A stretch of 33,623 nucleotides of DNA from Massilia sp. ST3 (GTDB lineage Bacteria > Pseudomonadota > Gammaproteobacteria > Burkholderiales > Burkholderiaceae_D): positions 1 to 33,623 of the forward strand of contig NZ_JAGPWC010000057.1 in the NCBI RefSeq assembly GCF_018119405.1. The letters are read 5' to 3'. The notes beneath the pieces were generated by a model. It was not told where the DNA came from. It made no database searches and saw nothing but the letters and a program-made list of their open reading frames with translations. Shown piece by piece: positions 17,697-27,226 of this stretch (position 1 is the first letter of the stretch; the number at the start of each line of letters is the position of its first letter). A program made the position numbers and the translations under genes.

Positions 17697-19058
17697 TTAC
17701 TTGTCCAGCAGATTATTCACCGGCACCAGATCCGCCTCGCGCAGCGAACCCGACGCCGCCTTCAGGCGCAGTCCGTTGAGGATGGTGTCGTAACGCGCAC
17801 GCGACAGGTCGGTGCGGGTCTGGTACAGCTGGCGCTGCGCATTCAGCACGTCGATGTTGATACGCACGCCCACCTGGTAGCCCAGCTTGTTCGAATCCAG
17901 CGCCGACTGGCTCGAGACTTCCGCCGCTTCCAGCGCCTTGACCTGGGCCAGGCCGCTGTTCACGCCCAGGAAGGACTGGCGCGCCTGCAGCGCCGCGTTG
18001 CGGCGGGTGGCTTCGAGGTCGTTGCGTGCCTTGTCTTCCAGCGCGATCGATTCGCGTACGCGGCTGGTGACGCCGAAGCCGCTGAAGATCGGCACGCTCC
18101 ACTGCACGCCGATGGCGTTGTTCTTGGTGACGCCCGAGGTGTTGGCGATCTGGCCGTTGACGTCGCGGCGGGTCGAGGTGGCCAGCAGGTCCAGGGTCGG
18201 CAGGTGGCCGGCGCGGTTGCGGGCGATGTCGCGCTTGGCGAACTCCACCTGCAGTTCCTGCACGGTCACGCCGTAGTTCTGCGATTCCGCCGACGAGACC
18301 CACGGATCGACCGTGGCCGGCTGCGGCGGCGCCAGGGTGATGCCGGTCTTCAGCGGCGCCAGGGCGCCCGGCTCGCTACCGATGATCGCCTGCAGCGCGT
18401 TGCGCTTGTTGTCCAGGTCGTTCACGGCGGCGAATTCCTGCGCCACCACCAGGTCGTTCGCGGCCTGGGCTTCGTGGGTGTCGGTGATGGTCTGGGTGCC
18501 GACTTCGAAGTTGCGCTTGGCCGATGCCAGCTGCTCGCTCACCGCGTCCTTCTGGGCGCGGATCGAGGCCAGCTTGTCCTGGGCCGCCAGCACCTCGAAA
18601 TAGGCCGAGGCCACGCGGGTGATCAGGTCCTGCTGCGCCTGCGCGAACTGGGCTTCGGCGATCGACTGCTGCAGCTTGCTCTGCTGGTAGCTCTGCCAGC
18701 GGTCCCAGCGGAACAGCGGCTGCTGCAGCGCCAGCGTGTATTCGTTGGTGCGCAGGTTGGCGCCGCCGCCGGTGACGAAGCCCTGGGTGCCGTCGGCGCG
18801 GGTGATCGGCGCGCCTTCGTTGAACGGCGAGAAGTCGTTGTCGTTCTTGGTGATGGCGCCCGTGATGCCCACGGTGGGCAGCAGGCCAGCACGCCCCTGT
18901 GTCGTCCGTTCCCGGCCCGCGTTCAACGCCGCGCGTGCGCTGGCGTAGGTCGCATCGTTGGCCAGCGCCTGCTGGTACACCTGGATCAGGTCGGCCGCGC
19001 TGGCGTTGAGCGAGAAGAACGCGCCGGCCAGCAGGACGGCGATAAGGGGTTTCTGCAT
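17697..19058 (-). CDS. tolC: TolC-family outer-membrane channel protein
   Basis: A 453-residue outer-membrane efflux/type I secretion channel. Residues 1-22 are a signal peptide (MQKPLIAVLLAG start, cleavage near ASA-AD). The mature protein starts DLIQVYQQALANDATYASARA, the standard TolC opening, and shows the two internally similar OEP halves with long helices. The C-terminal part contains YQVGVRINIDVLNAQRQLYQ, typical of TolC of type I secretion systems. The start at 19058 has GGAG six bases upstream. It is the last gene of a PCMT-like/rhodanese/TolC unit; no inner-membrane pump partner is in the window. TolC can serve several export systems, including peptide exporters. Confidence 0.94.
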   Translation of the reverse strand: MQKPLIAVLLAGAFFSLNASAADLIQVYQQALANDATYASARAALNAGRERTTQGRAGLLPTVGITGAITKNDNDFSPFNEGAPITRADGTQGFVTGGGANLRTNEYTLALQQPLFRWDRWQSYQQSKLQQSIAEAQFAQAQQDLITRVASAYFEVLAAQDKLASIRAQKDAVSEQLASAKRNFEVGTQTITDTHEAQAANDLVVAQEFAAVNDLDNKRNALQAIIGSEPGALAPLKTGITLAPPQPATVDPWVSSAESQNYGVTVQELQVEFAKRDIARNRAGHLPTLDLLATSTRRDVNGQIANTSGVTKNNAIGVQWSVPIFSGFGVTSRVRESIALEDKARNDLEATRRNAALQARQSFLGVNSGLAQVKALEAAEVSSQSALDSNKLGYQVGVRINIDVLNAQRQLYQTRTDLSRARYDTILNGLRLKAASGSLREADLVPVNNLLDK

Positions 19059-19097
19059 TGCTTTCTCCACAGGAGTCATCAAAAGTTAGGATTCAGG

Positions 19098-19421
19098 TCA
19101 GTACTTCGGCATCGAAGGGTCGACCTGTACGGCCCAGGCGTGTACTCCGCCCGTCAAATTCGTTACGTTGGCAAATCCGTTCCGTTCGAGGAAGGCAGCG
19201 ACCTGCATGCTGCGCGCCCCGTGGTGACAGATGCACACGATCTCGCGGTCGTCGTCGATCTCGCCGACCCGGATCGGAACCAGGTGCATCGGGATCTGGG
19301 TCGAGCCTGCGATATGGCAGGTCTCGAACTCCCAGTTCTCGCGCACGTCCAGCAGCAGCGGCTGCTCGCGCGCCGGGTCGGCCAGCCAGGCGGCCAACTC
19401 GGGGGCGGTCATCTGTCGCAT
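19098..19421 (-). CDS. Rhodanese-like sulfurtransferase domain protein
   Basis: A 107-residue single rhodanese domain. The active-site loop is C65-HHGARS, preceded by DVRENWEFETCHIAGS (about 25-40) and followed by the NLTGGVHAWA signature. Such proteins carry a persulfide on the cysteine for sulfur transfer or detoxification. The upstream gene's TGA overlaps this gene's ribosome site (TGAGGAA), and the distance to the next gene, tolC, is 39 bases, so the three are one operon. The physiological partner is unknown. Confidence 0.92.
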   Translation of the reverse strand: MRQMTAPELAAWLADPAREQPLLLDVRENWEFETCHIAGSTQIPMHLVPIRVGEIDDDREIVCICHHGARSMQVAAFLERNGFANVTNLTGGVHAWAVQVDPSMPKY

Positions 19422-19430
19422 CGCCGTTCC

Positions 19431-20084
19431 TCAGAACGTGAAGCGCGAAGGCGCGACGGCGCCAGTCAGCGGCTTGACGTTGGTCTCGAACACCTTGACC
19501 GAGTCGTAGGCCGTTTCCGAGGTGCGGGTAATGATGTTGCAGCTCATCGCCGGCGCCTCGCCCAGGATCACCGCCAGGCGGCCGCCCACCTTCACCTGCT
19601 TGACCAGCGCTTCCGGCAGCACCGGCAGCGCGCCCGACACCACGATCACGTCGTAGGGTGCGCCCTTGGCCCAGCCCTCGGCGCCATTGCCCAGTTCGAC
19701 GGTCACGTTGGTGAAGCCGGCCTTGGCCAGGTTCTGCTCGGCCAGTTCCTTGGTTTCCGGCAGGATCTCGACGGTGGTCACGTGGCGCGCCTTGTGCGCC
19801 AGCAGCGCCGCCATGTAGCCCGAACCGGCGCCGATCTCGAGGACGTTCTCATGCTTCTTCACCGCGATTTCCTGCACGATGCGCGCTTCGACCTTCGGGT
19901 TGAACATCGCTTCGCCACCCGGCAGCGGAATCTCGACGTCCGCGAACGCCAGGTTCTGGTAGGCCTGCGGCACGAACTGTTCGCGCTTGACCACGTGCAG
20001 CATGTCCAGCACGTCCTGGTCCAGCACGTTCCACGGACGGATCTGCTGTTCGATCATGTTGAAGCGGGCTTGTTCGATATTCAT
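19431..20084 (-). CDS. Protein-L-isoaspartate O-methyltransferase-like protein
   Basis: A 217-residue class I SAM-dependent methyltransferase of the PCMT family (COG2518-like). The SAM site is VLEIGAGSGYMAALLA (81-96), and the N terminus (ARFNMIEQQIRPWNVLD) is typical of the betaproteobacterial members. True Pcm enzymes have a TISQP-type motif after the glycine turn; here the matching place reads GGEAMFNPKVEAR, so repair of isoaspartyl residues is doubtful. It begins the operon with rhodanese and tolC. A palindrome CGATA-AAA-TATCG lies about 30-45 bases upstream of the start and may be part of its control region. Confidence 0.85.
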   Translation of the reverse strand: MNIEQARFNMIEQQIRPWNVLDQDVLDMLHVVKREQFVPQAYQNLAFADVEIPLPGGEAMFNPKVEARIVQEIAVKKHENVLEIGAGSGYMAALLAHKARHVTTVEILPETKELAEQNLAKAGFTNVTVELGNGAEGWAKGAPYDVIVVSGALPVLPEALVKQVKVGGRLAVILGEAPAMSCNIITRTSETAYDSVKVFETNVKPLTGAVAPSRFTF

Positions 20085-20245
20085 CTGAGTTCTCGGTGGA
20101 AAAATAAATAATCCGATATTTTATCGTTGAACGGCCTCAGGACGCACATCTTAACGATGGGGAGCCTTGGGCGCGGGAAATTGCGACAGTCTGCAGTTTA
20201 GAAGGGATGAACGCCAATTTTCAGGACATTTGACGTCCTGGCAAT

Positions 20246-20899
20246 TCAAAGCTGGCCCGCTGCGGGCGCGGGCACCAACCCATGCAGGGTAAGGTCGAGG
20301 AAGGCGTCCAGGAAGGCTTGCGGTTGCAGCTCGCAACGTTCGCAAGGACCGATGGAGTGCTGCCAGGTCGATAGCATCAGGGTGGGTGCGATCAGGACCT
20401 GCGTCACTTGGGCGATGTCGATGGCGCGGAACTCGCCGCGGCTCACGCCGCGCTCGAGCATGCTGGAGATCATGCGGGCGGCGCGCATCATGACTTCTTC
20501 CTGGTAGAAGCGCGCCAGCTCGGGGAAATTGTCGGCTTCCGCCATGATCAGCTTGCTGATGCCGGAGGCCTTGGTGCTGCCGAGGCGGCGCCACCAGGTC
20601 AGGATCACGTCGCGCAGCAGGTCGGCGCTGTGGCCGTCGAAACCGGCGACCGAGACTTCGGCGTCGCCGATGACGGGCACGATACTCTCGCGCACCACGG
20701 CCTTGAACAGGTCTTCCTTGTTGGCGTAGTAGAGGTAGAGCGTGCCCTTCGACACGCCGGCGCGGCGCGCCACGTCTTCCAGACGGGTAGCCGCGTAACC
20801 TCGTTCGACGAACAGATCGATCGCGGCAGCCAGCAGCTCCTGCGGACGCGCATCCTTGCGGCGCTCCCATCGTGGCTTGCTGTCGATATGGCAATGCAT
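20246..20899 (-). CDS. TetR/AcrR-family transcriptional regulator
   Basis: A 217-residue regulator with the N-terminal TetR helix-turn-helix (about 18-64: LLAAAIDLFVERGYAATRLEDVARRAGVSKGTLYLYYANKEDLF, given here by its key parts RLEDVARRAG and GTLYLYY). The C-terminal ligand domain is helical and of the AcrR/AefR type; the ligand is unknown. It precedes the PCMT-like/rhodanese/tolC unit on the same strand by 161 bases. Control of that efflux-channel operon is a reasonable guess from position. A short inverted repeat GTTTC-N6-GAAAC lies just before its own start and may be an autoregulatory site. Confidence 0.9.
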   Translation of the reverse strand: MHCHIDSKPRWERRKDARPQELLAAAIDLFVERGYAATRLEDVARRAGVSKGTLYLYYANKEDLFKAVVRESIVPVIGDAEVSVAGFDGHSADLLRDVILTWWRRLGSTKASGISKLIMAEADNFPELARFYQEEVMMRAARMISSMLERGVSRGEFRAIDIAQVTQVLIAPTLMLSTWQHSIGPCERCELQPQAFLDAFLDLTLHGLVPAPAAGQL

Positions 20900-21004
20900 C
20901 GTTTCCGCCCAGAAACTAATTAAAGGATCATCAACTATAGAGCGCCGTTCGTGCCAGCGTCAAGCGACCGTTGTGCGGATGAAACTGCTTGTTGTCACAA
21001 GTGT

Positions 21005-21895
21005 TCAGGCATTGCCCGGACCGTAAATACGGCCGCTTGCCCGCGATGCATAAAGACTGCCGTCCGGATTGCGCGGCGGGCCATCCTGCTGCTGGCGCGG
21101 CACCAGCGAAGTCGCCAGGCGGTCGGACACGCCGGGCAGCAGGCGTTCCATCATGATGTCGATGTCGGCCATCATGCCGACCCGCACATTACGCATCGGC
21201 ACCACCGCCGCGTGCAGGATCGCCGCGGCCACCTGGTGCGGATCGACCTGGGGCGAAGGCAGCTTGGGTTCGCGGTCCATGTAGTTGCGCGCGTGCTGGG
21301 GCAGCGGCGTGTCGACCGCGGTGGGTTCGATCAGGGTGATCGACACCGGCGCCTCGTCCAGCTGCTCGACTTCGATGCGCAGGGCGTCGGTGAAGCCCTT
21401 CACCGCGTGCTTGCTGGCCGAGTACATGCCCTGCATGGGAATGGCGACCTCGGACGCTTCGCTGCCGAGGTTGATGAGGGCGCCGCCCTGGCGCTTGAGG
21501 TAGGGCAGCGCCACCAGGGAGCCGTGCACCATGCCCCAGAAATTGATGTCGAACAGGCGCCGGCTGTCGGCCTCGGCCACTTCGTCGATGCGCCCGTAGA
21601 TGGTGCTGCCGGCGTTGTTGATCCAGGTGTCGATCCGGCCGAAGCGCGCTATCGCGGCCTGGGCGATGCGCTCGACCTGGGCCCGGTCGGCCACGTCGGC
21701 CGCGACCCCGACCGCTTCCTGGCCGTTGGCGTTGAAGCCGGCCACGATGGCGTCGAGCACGTCGGCGCCGCGTGCGGCCAGCACCAGCCGGGCGCCCTGC
21801 TTCGCCGCTTCCTGGGCGGTGGCCAGGCCGATGCCGCTGGTGGCGCCGGTGATGACGACGACCTGGCGGTCCAGGGGTTTAAGGGGACTCGACAT
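21005..21895 (-). CDS. Short-chain dehydrogenase/reductase
   Basis: A 296-residue SDR oxidoreductase. The cofactor motif TGATSGIG (16-23), NNAG (93-96), the serine near 145 and the catalytic pair Y158-x3-K162 (MYSASKH) are all present. R42 after the second beta strand suggests NADPH preference. A C-terminal extension of about 40 residues beyond the core fold (GPPRNPDGSLYASRASG) is typical of a subgroup of larger SDRs of unknown substrate. A good GGAGG ribosome site precedes the ATG. It is divergent from the YkgJ-type gene and is followed by the TetR gene on the same strand. Confidence 0.92.
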   Translation of the reverse strand: MSSPLKPLDRQVVVITGATSGIGLATAQEAAKQGARLVLAARGADVLDAIVAGFNANGQEAVGVAADVADRAQVERIAQAAIARFGRIDTWINNAGSTIYGRIDEVAEADSRRLFDINFWGMVHGSLVALPYLKRQGGALINLGSEASEVAIPMQGMYSASKHAVKGFTDALRIEVEQLDEAPVSITLIEPTAVDTPLPQHARNYMDREPKLPSPQVDPHQVAAAILHAAVVPMRNVRVGMMADIDIMMERLLPGVSDRLATSLVPRQQQDGPPRNPDGSLYASRASGRIYGPGNA

Positions 21896-22020
21896 CGATG
21901 CCTCCGCTTGCTGCGTGATCCGGGGTGTTCATGGGAACAACGTAACAGGATTCGGGGCGGGGAAGCGCCCGTTTTGCGCCCGCTTGCAGGTATACTGGCG
22001 CCCCTGCCCGCCGCACGATC

Positions 22021-22293
22021 ATGAACACCTCCGCCACCTTCTCCTGCCGCTCCCACTGCGGCGCCTGCTGCACCGCGCCCTCGATTACCAGCCCGATTCC
22101 CGGCATGCCGGACGGCAAGCCGGCGGGCGTACGTTGCGTGCAGCTTGGGGAAGACGAGCGCTGCCGCATTTTCGGCAAGCCGGAACGGCCGGCGTTTTGC
22201 GGGGGCTTGCAGCCTTCGGCGGAGATGTGCGGAGATAGCCGGGAGCAGGCGATCAGGTGGCTGGGGGAGCTGGAGCGGGCGACGGCGCCGTGA
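22021..22293 (+). CDS. YkgJ-family cysteine-cluster protein
   Basis: A 90-residue protein of the YkgJ/UPF0153 type, annotated as a putative zinc- or iron-chelating domain. Eight cysteines (9, 13, 16, 17, 39, 48, 60, 70) are arranged as CRSHCGACC near the N terminus, then single cysteines in GVRCVQL, ERCRIFG, PAFCGG and EMCGDSREQA, the family pattern. The biochemical role is not known. The ribosome site is weak. A palindromic repeat element begins nine bases after its stop. Confidence 0.9.
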   Translation: MNTSATFSCRSHCGACCTAPSITSPIPGMPDGKPAGVRCVQLGEDERCRIFGKPERPAFCGGLQPSAEMCGDSREQAIRWLGELERATAP

Positions 22294-22301
22294 TCGGCTC
22301 T

Positions 22302-22413
22302 GTAGGGTGGGCGGGTCTCCCGCCCACGCGGTGATCGTTATCGGCTCCGTTTTGGCGCATGGTCCGGTGAAACGCCGGTTGAACGCGTCGGCGGGAGAAC
22401 CCGCTGACCCTAC
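22302..22413. repeat. Inverted repeat pair of a GTAGGGT-type intergenic element
   Basis: The left arm at 22302-22332 begins GTAGGGTGGGCGGGTCTCCC. The right arm at 22382-22413, read on the other strand, begins GTAGGGTCAGCGGGTTCTCC. Each arm contains its own hairpin (GTGGGCGGG-TCT-CCCGCCCAC on the left). About 50 bases separate the arms. It lies downstream of the YkgJ-type gene, and the last bases (22410-22412) form the stop codon of the convergent small membrane gene. The unit differs from the 11.25/17.5-kb family. Confidence 0.8.
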
Positions 22414-22598
22414 TCATCTTTTACCAGTAAGCCCAGCCGCTTCTTCTTTTTCTTGACGACCTGTGTCTGCTCCTGCGCCGGCTTGGTGGCGGGCGGCGGC
22501 GCGACGGGTAGCGGAAAGCCCAGGAAGGCCATCACGAAGAAGATGGGCAGCAGCGCATAGAACAGCGGCCGCCTCCAGTTGAGCTTTTCTTTCATCAT
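22410..22598 (-). CDS. Small membrane protein with proline-rich and lysine-rich tail
   Basis: A 62-residue protein: a short basic N terminus (MMKEKLNWRR), one transmembrane segment at about residues 11-29 (LFYALLPIFFVMAFLGF), a proline-rich linker (PLPVAPPPATKP) and a strongly basic KKKKKRLGLL end. By the positive-inside rule both ends are basic, so topology is uncertain. The ATG at 22598 or the next one at 22595 may be used; the ribosome site is poor. Its stop codon lies inside the palindromic repeat element. Not recognised; the coherent membrane-protein layout supports a real gene. Confidence 0.65.
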   Translation of the reverse strand: MMKEKLNWRRPLFYALLPIFFVMAFLGFPLPVAPPPATKPAQEQTQVVKKKKKRLGLLVKDE

Positions 22599-22684
22599 TG
22601 CCAACACGTGGAGCTGTGCCGAGGCAATTCAAGAGGCTCGGTTACCTGCCCAGGGTAACTTTTGGATATGTATGCCCGGAAAAC

Positions 22685-23095
22685 TCAGGCCGCGGCCGGC
22701 TTGCCGCGCAGCGCCTGGATGTCGCGGAACAGCGCGCCCAGGGTCAATTGCTCGTGCCAGATATCGGACAGCATCACGCCGTAGCGGCTGCGCAGGGCCT
22801 GCGCCAGGGTGTCGATCTCGCCCGCTTCGCTTGGGCGGCGGTGCGGATGCGCGGCGCGGAAGATGCCGAGCAGCTGGTCGTCGGGACGGAAGCGCAGGCG
22901 GTCGCCGTCCTTGAAGGAAAAAGTGGATACCACCAGAGACAGGAAGTCGCTGATGTCTTTACGCGAAGCGCCGGGAAAGGCGCGCCGCCAGAGCCGGCCC
23001 TGGCAAGGGCGGTAGCGAAGGGGGTTGTGAAGCTGGCCACCCTGGAGGGCCGCGATGGCGGCCACGACAAGCAAAAGAACGATGAGAACACTCAT
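22685..23095 (-). CDS. Hypothetical membrane-anchored protein
   Basis: A 136-residue protein with an N-terminal hydrophobic anchor (residues 2-17, VLIVLLLVVAAIAAL), a basic stretch, and a soluble domain of about 95 residues containing FKDGDRLRFRPDDQLLGIFRA and a C-terminal helical part. The domain slightly recalls DUF1493/acyl-carrier-like proteins (aspartates in a helix-rich fold), but I cannot confirm it. No lipobox. It lies between the small membrane gene and the divergent uppP. Function unknown. Confidence 0.75.
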   Translation of the reverse strand: MSVLIVLLLVVAAIAALQGGQLHNPLRYRPCQGRLWRRAFPGASRKDISDFLSLVVSTFSFKDGDRLRFRPDDQLLGIFRAAHPHRRPSEAGEIDTLAQALRSRYGVMLSDIWHEQLTLGALFRDIQALRGKPAAA

Positions 23096-23312
23096 GCGCT
23101 TGAGTCTAGCACGCTGCCAGGCGCGCCGCGCACGGATGGGATGAGGAATGTTAGCTCGCGTACGATGTAAGCGACATGCGGTAACAGAACGGCAATCCGG
23201 TCCGATAAAATCTTGTGTCCGTCATGCCGAACTCAACGGGCGAGGCCCTGCGCATGGTAAGCTTCCACCCCGCGCGGTTTTCTCACATTCCCATCACATC
23301 ATTTATCGCTTC

Positions 23313-24146
23313 ATGGACATCGTTCTCGCCATCAAGGCGATCATCATGGGCCTGGTCGAGGGCTTCACGGAATTCCTGCCGATCTCCTCCACCGGTCACC
23401 TGATCCTGGCGGGCAGCCTGCTGCACTTCACCGGCGAGAAGGTCAAGGTGTTCGAGATCGCGATCCAGGCCGGCGCCATGCTGGCGGTGATCTGGGAATA
23501 CCGCGAGCGCATCCGCAACGTCCTGGCGGGCCTGGGCTCGGACCCGCGCCAGCAGAAGTTCGCCACCAACGTGCTGATCGCCTTCCTGCCGGCCGCCATC
23601 CTCGGTTTCCTGTTCAACAAGGCGATCACCGAGCGCCTGTTCGCGCCGGTGCCGGTGGCGACCGCCTTCATCGTCGGCGGCCTGGTGATCCTGTGGGTCG
23701 AGCGCCGTAACCATGGCCACGCCAGGCCGGCGCGCATCGAGTCGGTCGACGACATGGGCTATGCCGACGCCCTCAAGGTGGGGCTGGCGCAATCCTTCGC
23801 GCTGATCCCTGGCACCAGCCGCTCGGGGGCGACCATCATCGGCGGCATGCTGTTCGGCCTGTCGCGCAAGGCGGCTACCGAATTCTCCTTCTTCCTGGCG
23901 ATCCCGACCCTGCTGGGCGCCACCGCCTACTCGGTCATCAAGCAGCGCGAGCTGCTGTCGATGAGCGACCTGCCGATGTTCGGCCTGGGCGGCCTGGCCG
24001 CGTTCGTCTCGGCCTTCCTGTGCGTGCGCTGGCTGCTGCGCTACATCAGCACGCACGACTTCACGATCTTCGCCTGGTACCGTATCGTATTCGGTATCCT
24101 GGTCCTCGTGACCGCCCACTTCGACCTGGTGAACTGGGCCGAATAA
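23313..24146 (+). CDS. uppP: Undecaprenyl-diphosphatase
   Basis: A 277-residue integral membrane enzyme that dephosphorylates undecaprenyl diphosphate, recycling the lipid carrier for peptidoglycan and other envelope polymers; family members raise bacitracin resistance when abundant. The two active-site motifs are seen: EGFTEFLPISSTGHL (E16, E20, S26, H29) and PGTSRSGATI (R170). Hydrophobic segments fill the rest. The ATG at 23313 aligns with the usual UppP N terminus; no good ribosome site precedes it. recQ starts 22 bases after the stop, so the two are probably co-transcribed. Confidence 0.96.
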   Translation: MDIVLAIKAIIMGLVEGFTEFLPISSTGHLILAGSLLHFTGEKVKVFEIAIQAGAMLAVIWEYRERIRNVLAGLGSDPRQQKFATNVLIAFLPAAILGFLFNKAITERLFAPVPVATAFIVGGLVILWVERRNHGHARPARIESVDDMGYADALKVGLAQSFALIPGTSRSGATIIGGMLFGLSRKAATEFSFFLAIPTLLGATAYSVIKQRELLSMSDLPMFGLGGLAAFVSAFLCVRWLLRYISTHDFTIFAWYRIVFGILVLVTAHFDLVNWAE

Positions 24147-24168
24147 CCCGGTGCAATAGATACTTAGC

Positions 24169-26001
<1,833 letters not shown>

Positions 26002-26127
26002 TGTCGCAGCGTGGCTTCATTCAAGCTGCGCACTACTGGCCATCCCGACTTTCCACCAGCACCACCGCGCCAACAACGGATAGCGCCCCGGCACGCTCCC
26101 TGCAATACTGCCAGCCTGCGGACTTTC

Positions 26128-26571
26128 TTATCTCTTTCGGTAAAGCATCGGGTTCAAGTCGAGGCTTCCATCCCCTTCGTTACCTCCAAAGAGATTGATT
26201 CGAACTGGGACGCTCTCTGGAAGACGCGTTCCCTCCAAACGGACACCAAACGTGATGTCGTTGTCGGGCCACCTGTTGGAGTCGTAGACTTCGACGATCG
26301 TCACTATCGTTCCAGCGCGAAGAGGGACGTCATACGCAACCTCCCAACCAGCAATACCAGGGCGTGGCAGCAATATCATGTATTCAACAGCTTGGTCAGG
26401 GTGCTTTCGGATCCCGTACGCGTCAACAGTACCGATGATTTCGTACTTTGAACCGACAAGGTGTTTGTATGCTCGCTGCTTACTGACGTCTTCAAGCGTT
26501 TCCCAATCTGAACAACCCGAAAGAGAAATTGTCGCAGCCGCTGCAATAATCAATCTGTCAAAGCTGGGCAT
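26128..26571 (-). CDS. Predicted lipoprotein of unknown function
   Basis: A 147-residue protein with a lipoprotein signal peptide: MPSFDRLIIAAAATISLSGC, lipobox LSGC, with S-D after the cysteine. The soluble part contains YEIIGTVDAYGIRKHPDQAV and a beta-rich C-terminal half. The ATG at 26571 is preferred because AGGA lies eight bases before it. GC is about 50-57% by hand count over two lines, lower than the flanking genes, which hints at later acquisition. It follows the bacteriocin-like peptide gene on the same strand by about 280 bases. An immunity or surface role would be speculation; I do not recognise the family. Confidence 0.75.
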   Translation of the reverse strand: MPSFDRLIIAAAATISLSGCSDWETLEDVSKQRAYKHLVGSKYEIIGTVDAYGIRKHPDQAVEYMILLPRPGIAGWEVAYDVPLRAGTIVTIVEVYDSNRWPDNDITFGVRLEGTRLPESVPVRINLFGGNEGDGSLDLNPMLYRKR

Positions 26572-26656
26572 GGCGCGCATCCTATGGGTGGACGAAGGGA
26601 GTTCCGATCCAGCAGTCGCGTCAAGCCCCGTTTACAATCACACGGCCCTTGCCGCC

Positions 26657-26803
26657 TTATTGCATTATAGCTTTCAGATAGGCCGGCATTTCTGGAATAT
26701 CTGCCTGCGTATTCCATGCGGCGATCCTGTTGTCCGGTATATCTCCGTGCCGTCCGCCAAAGCTGATATCGACAGGAAGAAGAGGCGAAGATGCGACACG
26801 CAT
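26657..26803 (-). CDS. Possible 48-residue ORF, in frame after the bacteriocin-like gene
   Basis: After the TAA of the bacteriocin-like gene the same frame stays open for 65 codons to the next stop at 26657. The first ATG in it (26803) gives 48 residues with DISFGGRHGDIPDN and DIPEMPAYLKAIMQ. GGGGCGGAAA upstream is a mediocre ribosome site. Third-codon positions are only about half G or C, unlike the host genes. It may be a decayed or foreign gene end, a readthrough extension, or chance. I do not recognise it. Confidence 0.25.
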   Translation of the reverse strand: MRVASSPLLPVDISFGGRHGDIPDNRIAAWNTQADIPEMPAYLKAIMQ

Positions 26804-26854
26804 CGCATTTCCGCCCCTTGAGTAAAAGCCGCCGGACGGCCTTATATTCTTTGC

Positions 26855-27019
26855 TTACTGATTATAGTAACGGAGCACGAAGTCGTAGCCCGCGTACACG
26901 CCGGCCGCGACCGCGATAAACACGATCGGTGCGAGACCGCCGGATACGGCGTCGATTTCCTGTGCGGTCATTTCGCACATCGACTGGTTTGCGAAATTCG
27001 CTTGCGTTGCCTTATTCAT
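26855..27019 (-). CDS. Bacteriocin/microcin-like peptide with double-glycine leader
   Basis: A 54-residue precursor starting ATG at 27019 (GGGGAC seven bases upstream). Residues 1-28 are a double-glycine leader ending MTAQEIDAVSGG, with the hydrophobic positions and acidic residues before GG as in peptides cut by C39-peptidase ABC exporters. The 26-residue core (29-54) begins LAPIVFIAVAAG, is one hydrophobic segment with G40-x3-G44, and ends in a polar aromatic tail (RYYNQ). This fits a class II bacteriocin, a class II microcin, or a secreted signal peptide. GC around it is about 41% (27001-27180), far below the flanks. A LytTR regulator/histidine kinase pair lies just upstream on the same strand. 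No processing exporter or clear immunity gene is in the window. The leader call is strong; antibacterial activity is inferred. Confidence 0.75.
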   Translation of the reverse strand: MNKATQANFANQSMCEMTAQEIDAVSGGLAPIVFIAVAAGVYAGYDFVLRYYNQ

Positions 27020-27080
27020 GAAATGTCCCCGATTATTAGAAATTAATATTGCATAAATGGACCAGTTATTGCGATTGGTC

Positions 27081-27088
27081 ACGAACGA
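27081..27088 (-). promoter_or_regulatory. Possible LytTR-type site before the bacteriocin-like gene
   Basis: TCGTTCGT on the minus strand, 62 bases upstream of the peptide start. The same eight bases occur in one of the paired repeats upstream of the kinase gene (29268-29277). Only a single copy is evident here, so this is a weak call. Confidence 0.3.
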
Positions 27089-27226
27089 TTATGCGGAGCT
27101 AAAATTGGAAAGTAAACGCGGGCATTCATTTTATTTTCCCAGCATAAACCGCAAAATCGCTGTTGCTAATATCAAGGGCGCATGATCATCCCATGACGAT
27201 AATTGAAGCTCCGGGGCGGGGCTCGC

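Noticed and set aside
26011..26451. 146-codon plus-strand frame opposite the lipoprotein
   Set aside because: The minus-strand reading has a proper lipoprotein signal and lipobox; the plus-strand reading shows no domain or ribosome site.
27083..27226. A second GG peptide gene upstream of the first, as in two-peptide bacteriocins
   Set aside because: All ATG-initiated frames in this gap on the minus strand end within about 16 codons and none has a GG leader.
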